DNA of 32,654 bases from Nanobdellota archaeon. Its GTDB lineage: Archaea; Nanobdellota; Nanobdellia; Parvarchaeales; Parvarchaeaceae. The position numbers and the translations under genes were made by a program. Below, in pieces: positions 18,844 to 28,376 of this stretch (the first letter of the stretch is position 1; the number at the start of each line of letters is the position of its first letter). Under the pieces are notes generated by a model. It searched no databases, was not told where the DNA came from, and worked only from the letters and a program-made list of their open reading frames with translations. Location of the stretch: contig JAJYWD010000001.1 in NCBI GenBank assembly GCA_021791655.1, positions 1 to 32,654 of the forward strand, in the 5' to 3' direction.

Positions 18844-19587
18844 TTAACCTATTCTCCTTAAGAACACTAAGAATCCGGTGTGTATCAGGCCGCTTGTCTC
18901 CGGTCTTAATATGTCGCGTTTTACATCGTTTTTCCAGTTGATCTGCAGATTCTGTATCACCCTAATAATCTTTAAGTCTCCCTTGATAGATCTTAGTAGC
19001 TTTTCTACCTGTATTATTGAGGGCACATATGAACATATCATGCCACCCACGGCTACCGAGGGGGATATTACCGGCATTACAGACCAAGGCTCTGGTAGGT
19101 CTATAAGCGCAAAGTCAAAACCACGCCTCCCCACCCCCTTTTTTATGTCCGTATTTATTATCTTTACGTTATCCAGGCCGAACAGTTCAACATTTTTCTT
19201 GGCGACCCGTGCGAAATCCTTTCTTATTTCATAGGATATTACCTTTCCATTTCTAGCGAACTCGCCCATTACACACGCAGCGAATCCGGAGCCCGTACCA
19301 ACGTCCAATATTTTGCTGTCAGACCTCAGGCCGCCGTATGTTAATACACTGCCCAAATCCTTTAGGGTTATTATCTGGGGAAGTCTTATTATCTTTCTTG
19401 ACAGGTCTTCCATTGTCGGTTCTACGACGAAGAACCTTTTACCTTTATGCGTAGATAGCGCGCTACCTCTCTTCGCCCTTTTTAATTGCGTCGCTTTTAT
19501 GATGCCAAATTCTGTGTTAACGTCCTTTCCTTCGTCTATAAAGAAAGACCTGTCTTCGCTCATTAGGAATATCTTCTTTCGTGTCAT
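18844..19587 (-). CDS. tRNA (adenine-N1)-methyltransferase, TrmI-like
   Basis: Rossmann motif ILDVGTGSGFAACVMGEFARNGKVISYEIRKDFARVAKKN; FDFALIDLPEPWSVM typical of TrmI. Confidence 0.85.
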   Translation of the reverse strand: MTRKKIFLMSEDRSFFIDEGKDVNTEFGIIKATQLKRAKRGSALSTHKGKRFFVVEPTMEDLSRKIIRLPQIITLKDLGSVLTYGGLRSDSKILDVGTGSGFAACVMGEFARNGKVISYEIRKDFARVAKKNVELFGLDNVKIINTDIKKGVGRRGFDFALIDLPEPWSVMPVISPSVAVGGMICSYVPSIIQVEKLLRSIKGDLKIIRVIQNLQINWKNDVKRDILRPETSGLIHTGFLVFLRRIG

Positions 19588-20390
19588 TGGCTCACCTTTA
19601 TTATGTTTACCAGATTGCCGTACTGCCTTTTCTCAGCTATCTTTGTAGCCGTGGTCAATATAAATACCGCAGTCTTGTTGGAGGATGCGTATCCCTCTGC
19701 TTTTATAAGGTCGTTCTTGTTTATGCTCTTCTTGTTTATCACCATAACCGTCACACGCAGCGTGTGTTCGCCGTAGTTGCACATGTAGACATTTTTGCTT
19801 ATCCTGCTGGGCTCTGAGAATCCGTATTTACTTAAGTCTATCTCCGGCTCCAGCATACGTAACGCAAGTTTTTTTGCAGCCGGCAGTCTCGATGTCTCTT
19901 GCAGGTTTCTGATCCCCTGTTGTCTAGTTTTTGCCTTTTCGCCGTTTATAATTGAGCGCACGTCGTCGGTAGACAATTTGTAGTAGTAATAGTACTCCAC
20001 GCCTTTTTTTGTCTCTCGGTCCATTGCCGAGACCTTTTTTATGAAATCAGTGAGATTCTGCGACAGATACCTTTCGGCCGGCGACAAATCCTCAGAGTCC
20101 GCTACTTGCGCGTCTCTTATTTTGTTTACCAAGCTCTTTTCCTGCTGATTTAGGGTTTCGTACAATCGGCTAATCGCTTTGTCCTTATCCTGTAAAAGAA
20201 AGTAGAAATACGAGAGACCATAGCCCCTCTCTGTCCTTCCCAACTCCTCCCTTTTCACAAAATAGTCGAGTATTGCAGAGGTTTGTCCTGTGTCCCGGCC
20301 TAGTCTTTCTGCGATGTCTATGGTGAGGGCTGGTCCGGCCATTAGCATCGTTTTAATAGAGGATTGCAGCGTGTCTATCTCTGTAGCCAT
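19584..20390 (-). CDS. Hypothetical protein with N-terminal winged-helix-like region
   Basis: 268 aa, LTIDIAERLGRDTGQTSAILDYFVKREELGRTERGYGLSYFY; ATGA overlap with trmI-like gene. Confidence 0.6.
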   Translation of the reverse strand: MATEIDTLQSSIKTMLMAGPALTIDIAERLGRDTGQTSAILDYFVKREELGRTERGYGLSYFYFLLQDKDKAISRLYETLNQQEKSLVNKIRDAQVADSEDLSPAERYLSQNLTDFIKKVSAMDRETKKGVEYYYYYKLSTDDVRSIINGEKAKTRQQGIRNLQETSRLPAAKKLALRMLEPEIDLSKYGFSEPSRISKNVYMCNYGEHTLRVTVMVINKKSINKNDLIKAEGYASSNKTAVFILTTATKIAEKRQYGNLVNIIKVSQ

Positions 20391-20425
20391 ACATTGTTTT
20401 TATATTCTGAGATAATAAAAGTTGT

Positions 20426-20974
20426 ATGTTTGCGAGAATGGGAAAGAAAGGGCAGATATTCACCATAGATCTTTTGATATCACTCTCGATTTTCGTGCTC
20501 CTCTTCGTATCAGTGGTATTGTTTTTATACTCGGTTGGGGATTCTGCTAATCCATATTCCACCTATTCCGTTCAGTACGATTCAAATTACGTTAATAACA
20601 TTGCAACACAGGCTGTGGACTCACTCGTCGGCTCGACCGGTTATCCCTCCAATTGGCAGACTCTCACGGCTTCCTGTAATTCGATATATCAAATCGGACT
20701 AATGTACAATGCCTATGAACTTGATCCAAATAAATTATCGGCGCTTACACAACTATCTGATTCCTGTATCGCCTCTTTCTTGAAATCCGGCGGTACTTTC
20801 AATGTCTCTGTGACCTTCCTAAATAATACAATATTTCGCATTAGCGGCACGCCGATAACTGCCGGTAAACCAGTAGCCGTTAATGCTTCTTATGTATCCT
20901 CTATACAGAGATACGTGGTTCTGTACCCCGGCAGTCAGATACTGAGGGTTAGCTTTTCTGAATGGATTGTATGA
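20426..20974 (+). CDS. Type IV pilin-like secreted protein 1
   Basis: MFARMGKKGQ/IFTIDLLISLSIFVLLFVSVVLFLY: charged prepeptide plus hydrophobic helix after GQ; multiple NxS/T sequons. TATA-like TTTATATT (20398-20405) about 24 nt upstream of ATG. Confidence 0.75.
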   Translation: MFARMGKKGQIFTIDLLISLSIFVLLFVSVVLFLYSVGDSANPYSTYSVQYDSNYVNNIATQAVDSLVGSTGYPSNWQTLTASCNSIYQIGLMYNAYELDPNKLSALTQLSDSCIASFLKSGGTFNVSVTFLNNTIFRISGTPITAGKPVAVNASYVSSIQRYVVLYPGSQILRVSFSEWIV

Positions 20975-21702
20975 AAGGGCAAATTTTCACTTTGGATCTT
21001 ATAATCGGATTAATCCTTATTACGCTTCTACTCGGTAGCGCTTACTCTCTCGCGAGTTATTATTCGGATGCCAATGTATCCATAAACACCAATGCAAATT
21101 TCCAAGCGTTATACTCCTCAACCGCTTCATCCTTTGCTGTTTCTAATTCCACGATAAGTGCCATAGATGCATTCCAGAATGGCGGTACGGCATCAGCCGT
21201 TTCTTCCTATATAATCAGCATACTAGGAAATGAGATTTTCGTACCTTATAAAATAACTTTTTACGGAGAGTCCTCTTACTTGGCACCACAGCTGCCAAGC
21301 ACCGAACTTGTGCACTATGCATCCCCCGATTTCGGCAACTTTTCTGGGGTCCTTTCTTTCACTAATCTTATCCTTGTTTCAAATTTCACGGCAGCGTGCG
21401 GTGGGTCCTGTGATTATGCGGGTTTTCCCCCAGGCTCTGTTTTTCCTTCGCAATCTTTTCAGGTAAACGCTCCGGACTGTACGGTTCATTCGCCAAACGG
21501 CACCAATGTTCTAAGTCTTGGCTGGTCCATATCTAATAATACTCCTTCTGGTTCCTGTACGATTGGAGTCAGCTCCAATGTCAATAATGCGCCGCCAAAT
21601 GATTATCTAGTAAAAGCCTATTCCGGAGCGACACTGGATGGAGAAACAACTCTCTTCGTTCTAGCCATTGATTCTATAGTCTTACAGATAAAAACAAACT
21701 AA
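20962..21702 (+). CDS. Type IV pilin-like secreted protein 2
   Basis: MKGQ/IFTLDLIIGLILITLLLGSAYSLASYY; overlaps previous gene (the ATG at 20971, ATGA overlap, may be the true start); N-glycosylation-like sequons. Confidence 0.75.
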   Translation: MDCMKGQIFTLDLIIGLILITLLLGSAYSLASYYSDANVSINTNANFQALYSSTASSFAVSNSTISAIDAFQNGGTASAVSSYIISILGNEIFVPYKITFYGESSYLAPQLPSTELVHYASPDFGNFSGVLSFTNLILVSNFTAACGGSCDYAGFPPGSVFPSQSFQVNAPDCTVHSPNGTNVLSLGWSISNNTPSGSCTIGVSSNVNNAPPNDYLVKAYSGATLDGETTLFVLAIDSIVLQIKTN

Positions 21703-21718
21703 AAATAAATAACGGTTC

Positions 21719-21982
21719 TCAGATGAAGTAAACCGGCTTGTTGTTCTCGTGCGATTTGAGCAAAGCCTCCAGCTCCTCAAGCGAAGCTTTTATATCTCCC
21801 CTGTAAAGACCGTTTTTTATCGCCATGTTATTTATCCTCAATAACATGCGACTTATCTCGTAGGCCTTAGTAAAGTCTACGTTGTTTTCGTATTGGTTAT
21901 AAAGGGTGACGTTTTCCAGCACCCTCTCGTATAATCTTTTTACTTCGTCCTCCATACTCCCCAACCTCCCTCTCCTCAACAC
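21719..21982 (-). CDS. Small helical hypothetical protein
   Basis: 87-aa ORF; likely start at MEDEVKRLYERV (21955). Confidence 0.5.
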   Translation of the reverse strand: MLRRGRLGSMEDEVKRLYERVLENVTLYNQYENNVDFTKAYEISRMLLRINNMAIKNGLYRGDIKASLEELEALLKSHENNKPVYFI

Positions 21983-22053
21983 TGTAATGACGGGAACTAA
22001 TTAAAAAATACTAATATGGTATTACTAAAATATTATTTCTTTTCGGGAATTTC

Positions 22054-23772
22054 CTACTCAGCAAAGAATTCTTTCCTTTCTTTTTGCTCCAAATCCAATC
22101 TGCTGTTTGGTTGATTTATTCTAGGCCGGTTGCTCTCTTTGTCTCTCCTCATGGTTATATTTATGCTGCTTAGAAATGCGTTTATCGCTTTTGGGGCCCG
22201 GTACACCTCCGAGGTACACCCATTTACTCCACTTGTGCCGTTGAAAACAAGGGCTCTTGAACAAACAGAATCTATAAACATTATGTCGTGGTCTATCACT
22301 ATTGCAGATTTCATATTGGCATTTATGAAGTTCCTTATTATCTCCATAACTTCTAACCTATCTTCAACATCAAGATTTGCAGACGGTTCGTCAAACAGGA
22401 ATAGATCTGCATTTGATAGTAGAGTAGACACTATAGCAACTTTCTGTAGTTCCCCGCCAGATAGCGTTTTAATGTTTTTATTGATTAGCTTATCCACACC
22501 CAATCTGCTTAGTATAGTAGTAGCCTGTTCGTTGGAAGCGTAGTCTGCCATTACGTTTGACAAGACGTCGCCTACTATTGCGTCGAAGCGCGGTATTATC
22601 TGTGGTTTGAAAGCAATCCTCTTATCGAAGTTTAGTGTGCCATTGCTTGTTTCCATGACCCCCGCGAGAGATTTTATGAAAGTAGTCTTACCGGTTCCGT
22701 TCTTTCCTATTATGCCGAGTATTTCCCCGCTGTATAAGTCTCCGCTTCTGGCATGAAGTTCGAATTCCCCCGCCCTTACTGAAAATTCCGGCCAGGCCAA
22801 ACACATTTCATTGGATTCTACGGCCCTCTCCTTTCCGATCTTAATCTCGTAGTTTCTGAATCTTACATTTTCTGTGGGTAGATACCCGCTTATGTAATTG
22901 TTTATCCCGTTTCTCGTCTGCATCACGCGCGACATTATACCGTAATTCCCGTCGGATCCATAGAGTATCTGTACGAAATCTGTTAAGTAGTCTAACATTA
23001 TAAGGTCATGCTCCACGACTATTACGGTTTTATCCTTTAATCTCTCACGTATTAGAGTCGCAACTTCTATACGTTTTGTAACGTCGAGATAATTCATCGG
23101 CTCGTCGAATATGTACACGTTCGCATCCACGTCAAGGGTTCGTGCTATCTCTATAAGCTGTGATTCGCCGCCAGATAGCGTGGCGGATTCCCTTTCCATT
23201 AGCTGTGGCGGTACAAGTCCGTATTTGTTAAGTTTGACTATTTCGTTCACCTTTCCACTAAGGTAAAAATCTTGTGGTTTTTTTGCAACAGATATATGGG
23301 AGTTGTACAGGTCTATTAGATACTGCTGTATCTCTTTACCTCTAAAATGTTTTATTACTTCAGCATCCTTCGGAGGATCATCAAATTTCCCAAAATTCGG
23401 CTTTATTTGGTTCGATACGAGATTTATATTAGTAGTTTTTCCTGTCCCATTTCTTCCTATCAGACCGACTACCCTGCTCTTTATAGGTGTCATGATGCCG
23501 AAAGTCCTGAAGGTGTTTATCCCATATTGGAAGGTCAGGTCTTTCATCATTTCGTCCGGGAGATTTATTATCTTTATTGCTTCGGTTGGGCAGCGCTTTA
23601 CGCAGATTCCGCAAGAAATGCACAATTCTTCACTTATGGCCGCCTTTCCGTTATTTCTGGCATAAACAGTCTCTTTTAAGCCCTCTCTGACGCGAGGACA
23701 GACTTCCGCGCATATGTAATTACAACTGTCTGGAGCTATGCAGTCTTTCTCCTTTACTACTGCTATCCTCAT
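22054..23772 (-). CDS. abcE1: Ribosome recycling ATPase ABCE1/Rli1
   Basis: Two 4Fe-4S motifs (CNYICAEVCP; CISCGICVKRCP), two Walker A (GRNGTGKTTNI, GKNGTGKTTFI) and two LSGGE signatures. Confidence 0.97.
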   Translation of the reverse strand: MRIAVVKEKDCIAPDSCNYICAEVCPRVREGLKETVYARNNGKAAISEELCISCGICVKRCPTEAIKIINLPDEMMKDLTFQYGINTFRTFGIMTPIKSRVVGLIGRNGTGKTTNINLVSNQIKPNFGKFDDPPKDAEVIKHFRGKEIQQYLIDLYNSHISVAKKPQDFYLSGKVNEIVKLNKYGLVPPQLMERESATLSGGESQLIEIARTLDVDANVYIFDEPMNYLDVTKRIEVATLIRERLKDKTVIVVEHDLIMLDYLTDFVQILYGSDGNYGIMSRVMQTRNGINNYISGYLPTENVRFRNYEIKIGKERAVESNEMCLAWPEFSVRAGEFELHARSGDLYSGEILGIIGKNGTGKTTFIKSLAGVMETSNGTLNFDKRIAFKPQIIPRFDAIVGDVLSNVMADYASNEQATTILSRLGVDKLINKNIKTLSGGELQKVAIVSTLLSNADLFLFDEPSANLDVEDRLEVMEIIRNFINANMKSAIVIDHDIMFIDSVCSRALVFNGTSGVNGCTSEVYRAPKAINAFLSSINITMRRDKESNRPRINQPNSRLDLEQKERKEFFAE

Positions 23773-24004
23773 TTTGAAACAATCATTAGTGATGATGGAG
23801 TAGTTTTATATTTAAGGCTTTAAGTTTCTATGTGTATCACGTTATGCCCCTATCTTGCTTGGTTTCGTTTATTACAAGTTAGTTGCTTTCCTAGCAAAAT
23901 ATAAATCGTCTACAATTGATTTTCCTCACGTACGGCAGTAGAGAGTTCCACTTCTCTAGTCATTTCGAATTAGTTTTCCAATTTTCACACCTTTACGAAG
24001 AAGG

Positions 24005-24011
24005 TATTTAT
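24005..24011 (+). promoter_or_regulatory. Putative TATA box for the phase-variable pilin (leaderless spacing to ATG 24034)
   Basis: TATTTAT centred 26 nt upstream of ATG 24034, matching the spacing at 8741 and 25721. Confidence 0.5.
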
Positions 24012-24033
24012 CCCCTTAAGTCGTCGTTATTTT

Positions 24034-24113
<80 letters not shown>

Positions 24114-24123
<10 letters not shown>

Positions 24124-25577
24124 TTAACAAAAAAACCCAGTCCGCCCTCGAGTACATGATGACGTATGGCTGGGCCATACTAATCATAGTCATAGTCGCA
24201 GCAGTCCTATACTCGTTAGGAATATTCAATCCGTCGGCAAGTGTAACAGCAACAGTGACGGGCTTCACCGGGCTGGGTAGCGTGAGCGCGGTCTGTCTTG
24301 GCGGCGTAAGCTTTACTGTCTCCCTGGGCAATTCCATTGGCTATCTCATAGAGATAACCGACATAAACCTTACAAGCTCTTCAAACACAGTCACGGCGAG
24401 TCAGGACATAATGATCCAGCCGAACCAGATGAAAACCATCACTATTCCGGCGTCGTCGTTGTGCAGTCCTGGCGGTAGGTACTCCGTCTCTGCAGTGGTA
24501 TCCTACACAGAGCCGGGGCAGGTGTTTCCAGGCCCGTATGTTTCCACGGGGACGGCGGCAGGGACGGCAGCTTCGCTTCCTTCTTCCATCGCTTCTTACG
24601 GGACGCTGATAGTAAACAACACGCAGGGCGTAGGCGCGCAGTCCTCCTTCCAGCAGATGGTGAACGTCACGTCATCGACTTCAGAGTGGCCGCAGATATC
24701 ATCGTCTCCCTTCGGCCAGAATGTCGAGTTCTTCTCCGTGACTGGCCAGCCACTGGATTCCTGGCTAGAGAGCCATGCTTCGACATGGGCGTTATGGTGG
24801 GTCAAGCTGGGAAGCATACTACCGAGCTCCAAGCAGACTGTCTACATGGGCTTCGCCTCCGCATCGACTAACCTCTTCAATGGAGTAAATGTGGGAGAAG
24901 CCCCTCAGCTTTCCCCGACATATGCGGAATACGACGATGGGGCGAATGTGTTCAACAACTACTGGAACTTTGCGGGAACAAGCTCAAGCTTACCAAGTGC
25001 ATGGCAATCTCTGACTTCTGGTTATTCCATTAATAATGGTTTAATATTTGATGCTGTAAACAGTGAGAACCAAGCCATAGGCACAACTTCGGCTGTTGCT
25101 TCCCCGGGCTTACTTGAAGCATATATAACTGGAAATTACGGAAGGATAATTCTAGAATTATCAACATCAAACACAATATTTAACTATGGTGTTAGCGCTT
25201 ATGAAAATGGTTACGAGATGATGTATGGAGGTTATACTAGTCCTCCAGATGGTGGACTTACTGAAATTTCAGGCACAACACTAACTGGCCTTGGTAACTT
25301 TGGTTCTGCCACATCATTGCCACAAGTGTTTGGTATTGGCTGGGTAGCGACAGGAAACACATTTGAATACACATATACTTCAAATCTTCTTTCGCCAACT
25401 ACTGTTTCTTCAACAAATACGGGTGTAACTATTGCTTCTCAGCTATATATTTCCATAGGACAACTTGGTTCTGGCGATACGCAACAGGGAGGAACTTGGA
25501 CTGTTTACTGGATCCGCACTCGTGCCTATCCTCCAAGCGGCGTGATGCCTTACGTAAGTTTTGGTAGTGTTTCTTAA
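24114..25577 (+). CDS. DUF2341-like type IV pilin/surface protein; translationally out of frame with its presumptive start (phase OFF)
   Basis: Frame-0 reading after the repeat: KFLVNKKTQ/SALEYMMTYGWAILIIVIVAAVLYSLGIF..., a class III signal peptide/pilin N-terminus. DUF2341-like region ...FQQMVNVTSSTSEWP...VEFFS..., C-terminus RAYPPSGVMPYVSFGSVS. ORF track gives the internal ATG at 24156. Confidence 0.85.
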
Positions 25578-25612
25578 TGGTTTTCTTTGATTAACCATCG
25601 ATAATTAGGACC

Positions 25613-25685
25613 TGCTCCTACCGGGATTTGAACCCGGGTCTGTGACTCGAGAGGCCACCGTCCTTGGCCGCTAGACTATAGGAGC
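25613..25685 (-). tRNA. tRNA-Glu(CUC)
   Basis: Reverse complement GCTCCTA-TA-GTCTAGCGGCCAAGGAC-G-GTGGC-CTCTCGA-GTCAC-AGAC-CCGGG-TTCAAAT-CCCGG-TAGGAGC-A; anticodon CTC; no intron. Confidence 0.95.
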
Positions 25686-25691
25686 ATAACC

Positions 25692-25697
25692 TATAAA
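25692..25697 (+). promoter_or_regulatory. TATA box for permease/pelota operon
   Basis: TATAAA centred about 26 nt upstream of ATG 25721. Confidence 0.6.
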
Positions 25698-25720
25698 GCC
25701 ACGATTAACAAATATAATTA

Positions 25721-26830
25721 ATGAATATTAAATACCTTGCAGCGCTTGCTACAACAGTAGGTACGATGGTTGGAGCCGGTATACTTGCCCTCCCCTACGC
25801 CATATCAAGAGCCGGATTCATTTACGGATTACTACTGTTTCTTATCGTGGGTTCGGCGTCCCTTTTCATAACGCTTTACACTGGAGAACTCTCAGAGAAG
25901 TCGGAAAAGATGCACCAACTGCCGATACTTGTGAGTAGGTACGCTGGAATAAAGCTGCGGACGGCGATACTCATCTTTGAGGTTTTGACCGTTTATGGCG
26001 TCCAGGTTGCCTACCTTGTTGCTCTGGGCGTAATACTGAATTACATATTTGCCATCCCATATGCTTTATCTGTAGTCATCGTTCTTTTATTGGCGTCACC
26101 ATTAGTTTACAAGGGGTACAAAGCGGTCGAAGACGCCGAAATACCCTTGGTGATCATAAAACTAGCGCTTATCGCAATAGCGTCTGCGATCATTCTGCTG
26201 TCATTCAAACCGTCTAATATCGCATTTTCTGATATAAACAAGCTGTTCGTGCCGTTCGGCGTAATCCTCTTCTCTTTGGGCGGGTATACGGTAATACCTG
26301 AGATAAAAGAGGAGCTCGGCAAAAACAAGAGAGAACTTACCAGCGTTATAGTGGTATCGTATCTTATTGCCATCGGCGTGTATCTTCTGTTCTCGTTCGC
26401 TTTCATAGGCGCATTCGGGCAGAACGTAGCAATTATAGCGACGGATTCAGTAACATCCAGTTCTTATGTTCTCATATTTTACGTGACTGCGCTTTTCCTT
26501 CTTGTTACTCCATACATAGCCCTTGGCTTGGTGCTGACAGACGCTTTCTATTACGATTTTAAGGTTGGGCGGTTCAAAAGCACACTGATATCAGTCTTTA
26601 TACCTTTCGTGATAGCCATTGTAGAGCCGACTTTTGAAACTCTGCTTTCAATAACGGGCGGTATCTTCCTTTCGATTCTCTCGCTTTTGTTGCTATTCGC
26701 GGTATACAGGGAAAGGTCACGTAAAAAAGAAAAGGGACTTTATCGGGTGCGGGGAGGAAACTATCTTCTGTTCTTCACTGGTTTTATAATGATACTAGGG
26801 TTAGTTTATACTGTCTCCTCTTTTTTATGA
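25721..26830 (+). CDS. Amino acid permease (aromatic/HAAAP-type)
   Basis: ATTVGTMVGAGILALPYAISRAGF N-terminus plus about 10-11 TM segments. Confidence 0.85.
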   Translation: MNIKYLAALATTVGTMVGAGILALPYAISRAGFIYGLLLFLIVGSASLFITLYTGELSEKSEKMHQLPILVSRYAGIKLRTAILIFEVLTVYGVQVAYLVALGVILNYIFAIPYALSVVIVLLLASPLVYKGYKAVEDAEIPLVIIKLALIAIASAIILLSFKPSNIAFSDINKLFVPFGVILFSLGGYTVIPEIKEELGKNKRELTSVIVVSYLIAIGVYLLFSFAFIGAFGQNVAIIATDSVTSSSYVLIFYVTALFLLVTPYIALGLVLTDAFYYDFKVGRFKSTLISVFIPFVIAIVEPTFETLLSITGGIFLSILSLLLLFAVYRERSRKKEKGLYRVRGGNYLLFFTGFIMILGLVYTVSSFL

Positions 26831-27816
26831 AAATATTCAAGATGAGCCAAAAGAAAGGTTACCTAAGGGCGAGAGTAGATTCTTACGATGATCTGGTGGT
26901 TTTAAGTTACGTAATAGAATCTGGTGACAAACTCGTCTCTTACTCAAGGAGAAAAATAAAAGTAGATGATTCCTACGACATACGTCTAATAAAAGTCGGC
27001 ATAACAGTGGAAGAACTGAAGTTGACTGACGATGCGCTTTCTGTCGGCGGTAAGATATACCTGTCATCCGATGAGCAGGTGCCGCTACACAAATACCATT
27101 CCATTGATCTCGCACCTAAAAGGAGTTTTGTCCTGCTTAAGACAAAAATGCTGAACTTTCAAGCGAGTTCGCTTAACAGGCTTAGGCACAAATCGCCAAG
27201 AATTCTGATTTGCACGTATGAAGACGGATACGCGATCTTCTATAAGATAACTAATTACTCCCTTCAGAAAATGTATGAGCTAAAAGAGAATGTGAGCGGA
27301 AAGCGCTTCAGAAATGACAGCCGCGACAGATTCTTTAGGAAATTGACAATCGATATAACAAACGAGTACAAAAAAGAGGACTGGGATCTTTTCATAGTCG
27401 CCGGAAACGCATTGGGAAATCAGGCTTTGGGAGCCCAGTTTAAGGGCTTGAAAATAATCTTTGACACCGTTTCCTACGCCGACACCGGTTTGAAAGAACT
27501 AATTAGAAAAGACACCATAAACAAGCTTCTGAAAGGCACAAAAATAGCGGCGCAGAAGGCGCTTATGGAAGAATATGTAAACGGCATATCTGAGGCGAAT
27601 AATTCGTATGTATACGGCAAAAATGAGATACGGGAAGCGCTAAGCAAAGGTACTCCAGAACAAGCCTTGGTATCGCGCGATTTCGTGATGAAGAACAAGG
27701 ATATAATTGAGAAGTTGGATGCGGATATGACAGATATAAAGATCTTCTATGATAAAGACGAATCTCTAGACACACTTGAAAATTTTGGGGGGGTACTGTT
27801 AAAAGTGAGAAAGTGA
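26827..27816 (+). CDS. pelA: mRNA surveillance / ribosome rescue factor Pelota (Dom34)
   Basis: MKIFKMSQKKGYLRARVDSYDDLVVLSYVIESGD..., LFIVAGNALGNQALG..., central/C-terminal Pelota-like regions; ATGA overlap with permease. Confidence 0.9.
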   Translation: MKIFKMSQKKGYLRARVDSYDDLVVLSYVIESGDKLVSYSRRKIKVDDSYDIRLIKVGITVEELKLTDDALSVGGKIYLSSDEQVPLHKYHSIDLAPKRSFVLLKTKMLNFQASSLNRLRHKSPRILICTYEDGYAIFYKITNYSLQKMYELKENVSGKRFRNDSRDRFFRKLTIDITNEYKKEDWDLFIVAGNALGNQALGAQFKGLKIIFDTVSYADTGLKELIRKDTINKLLKGTKIAAQKALMEEYVNGISEANNSYVYGKNEIREALSKGTPEQALVSRDFVMKNKDIIEKLDADMTDIKIFYDKDESLDTLENFGGVLLKVRK

Positions 27817-27880
27817 AATATAGATTTATCTAAGCGTTTTAAATCGAGGACTAGTAAAGTTTTGTGAAACGGGTTGCTTT

Positions 27881-28309
27881 ATGATACGGTGGGAAGAAGC
27901 AAGACGGGAAATAAAGGAAACTAGGGCAGAGAAAGAGCGTGTTAAATCCATCCTTCACATGCTGCAAGAGGAGCGTATGGTTCTGGCTACACTTGACAAA
28001 GAGAAATTCAAATCTTTCTCCACAGTACTTTACTACGATGTAATCAAGAGCGCGATAATTGCGCTCATGTCGCTTAGCGGGAACAATACGGCCGATGAAA
28101 GCGCGCTCTCCGCGTATCTTCAGCACTTCTATCCGGAGTTTTCAGCGGACGAAATAGAGTTAGCAGATGAAGTCATAAGGACCGGCAAAAGGGCCGATTA
28201 TGAAGGGTTTTCTCTCGCTGCCTCATTTTTTAAAGAAAACGGTACTAAAATGGAGAAGCTTGCGGAAAAGTTGATAGAATTGGTGAAGGCTGAGCTCTCA
28301 CTAAATTAA
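27881..28309 (+). CDS. Small all-helical protein, possibly HEPN-like
   Basis: 142 aa; YYDVIKSAIIALMSLSG...ALSAYLQHFYPEF...VIRTGKRADYEGFSLAASFFKENGTKMEKLAEKLIELV resembles HEPN helix pattern, weakly. Confidence 0.45.
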   Translation: MIRWEEARREIKETRAEKERVKSILHMLQEERMVLATLDKEKFKSFSTVLYYDVIKSAIIALMSLSGNNTADESALSAYLQHFYPEFSADEIELADEVIRTGKRADYEGFSLAASFFKENGTKMEKLAEKLIELVKAELSLN

Positions 28310-28376
28310 CTTTTCTCTTAAGGATAGCAAATATGTTGCATTAAAAGCTTATTAATTTTAGCAGTAAATAAGTAAA

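Noticed and set aside
24156-24158. ATG 24156 as the true start of the pilin
   Set aside because: It would cut off the KKTQ/SALEY prepilin site and start inside the hydrophobic signal segment. Kept only as a possible low-level internal start.
25613-25685. tRNA-Glu as integration site of a mobile element carrying the pilin
   Set aside because: No integrase, no duplicated tRNA 3' end seen within the window; only adjacency.
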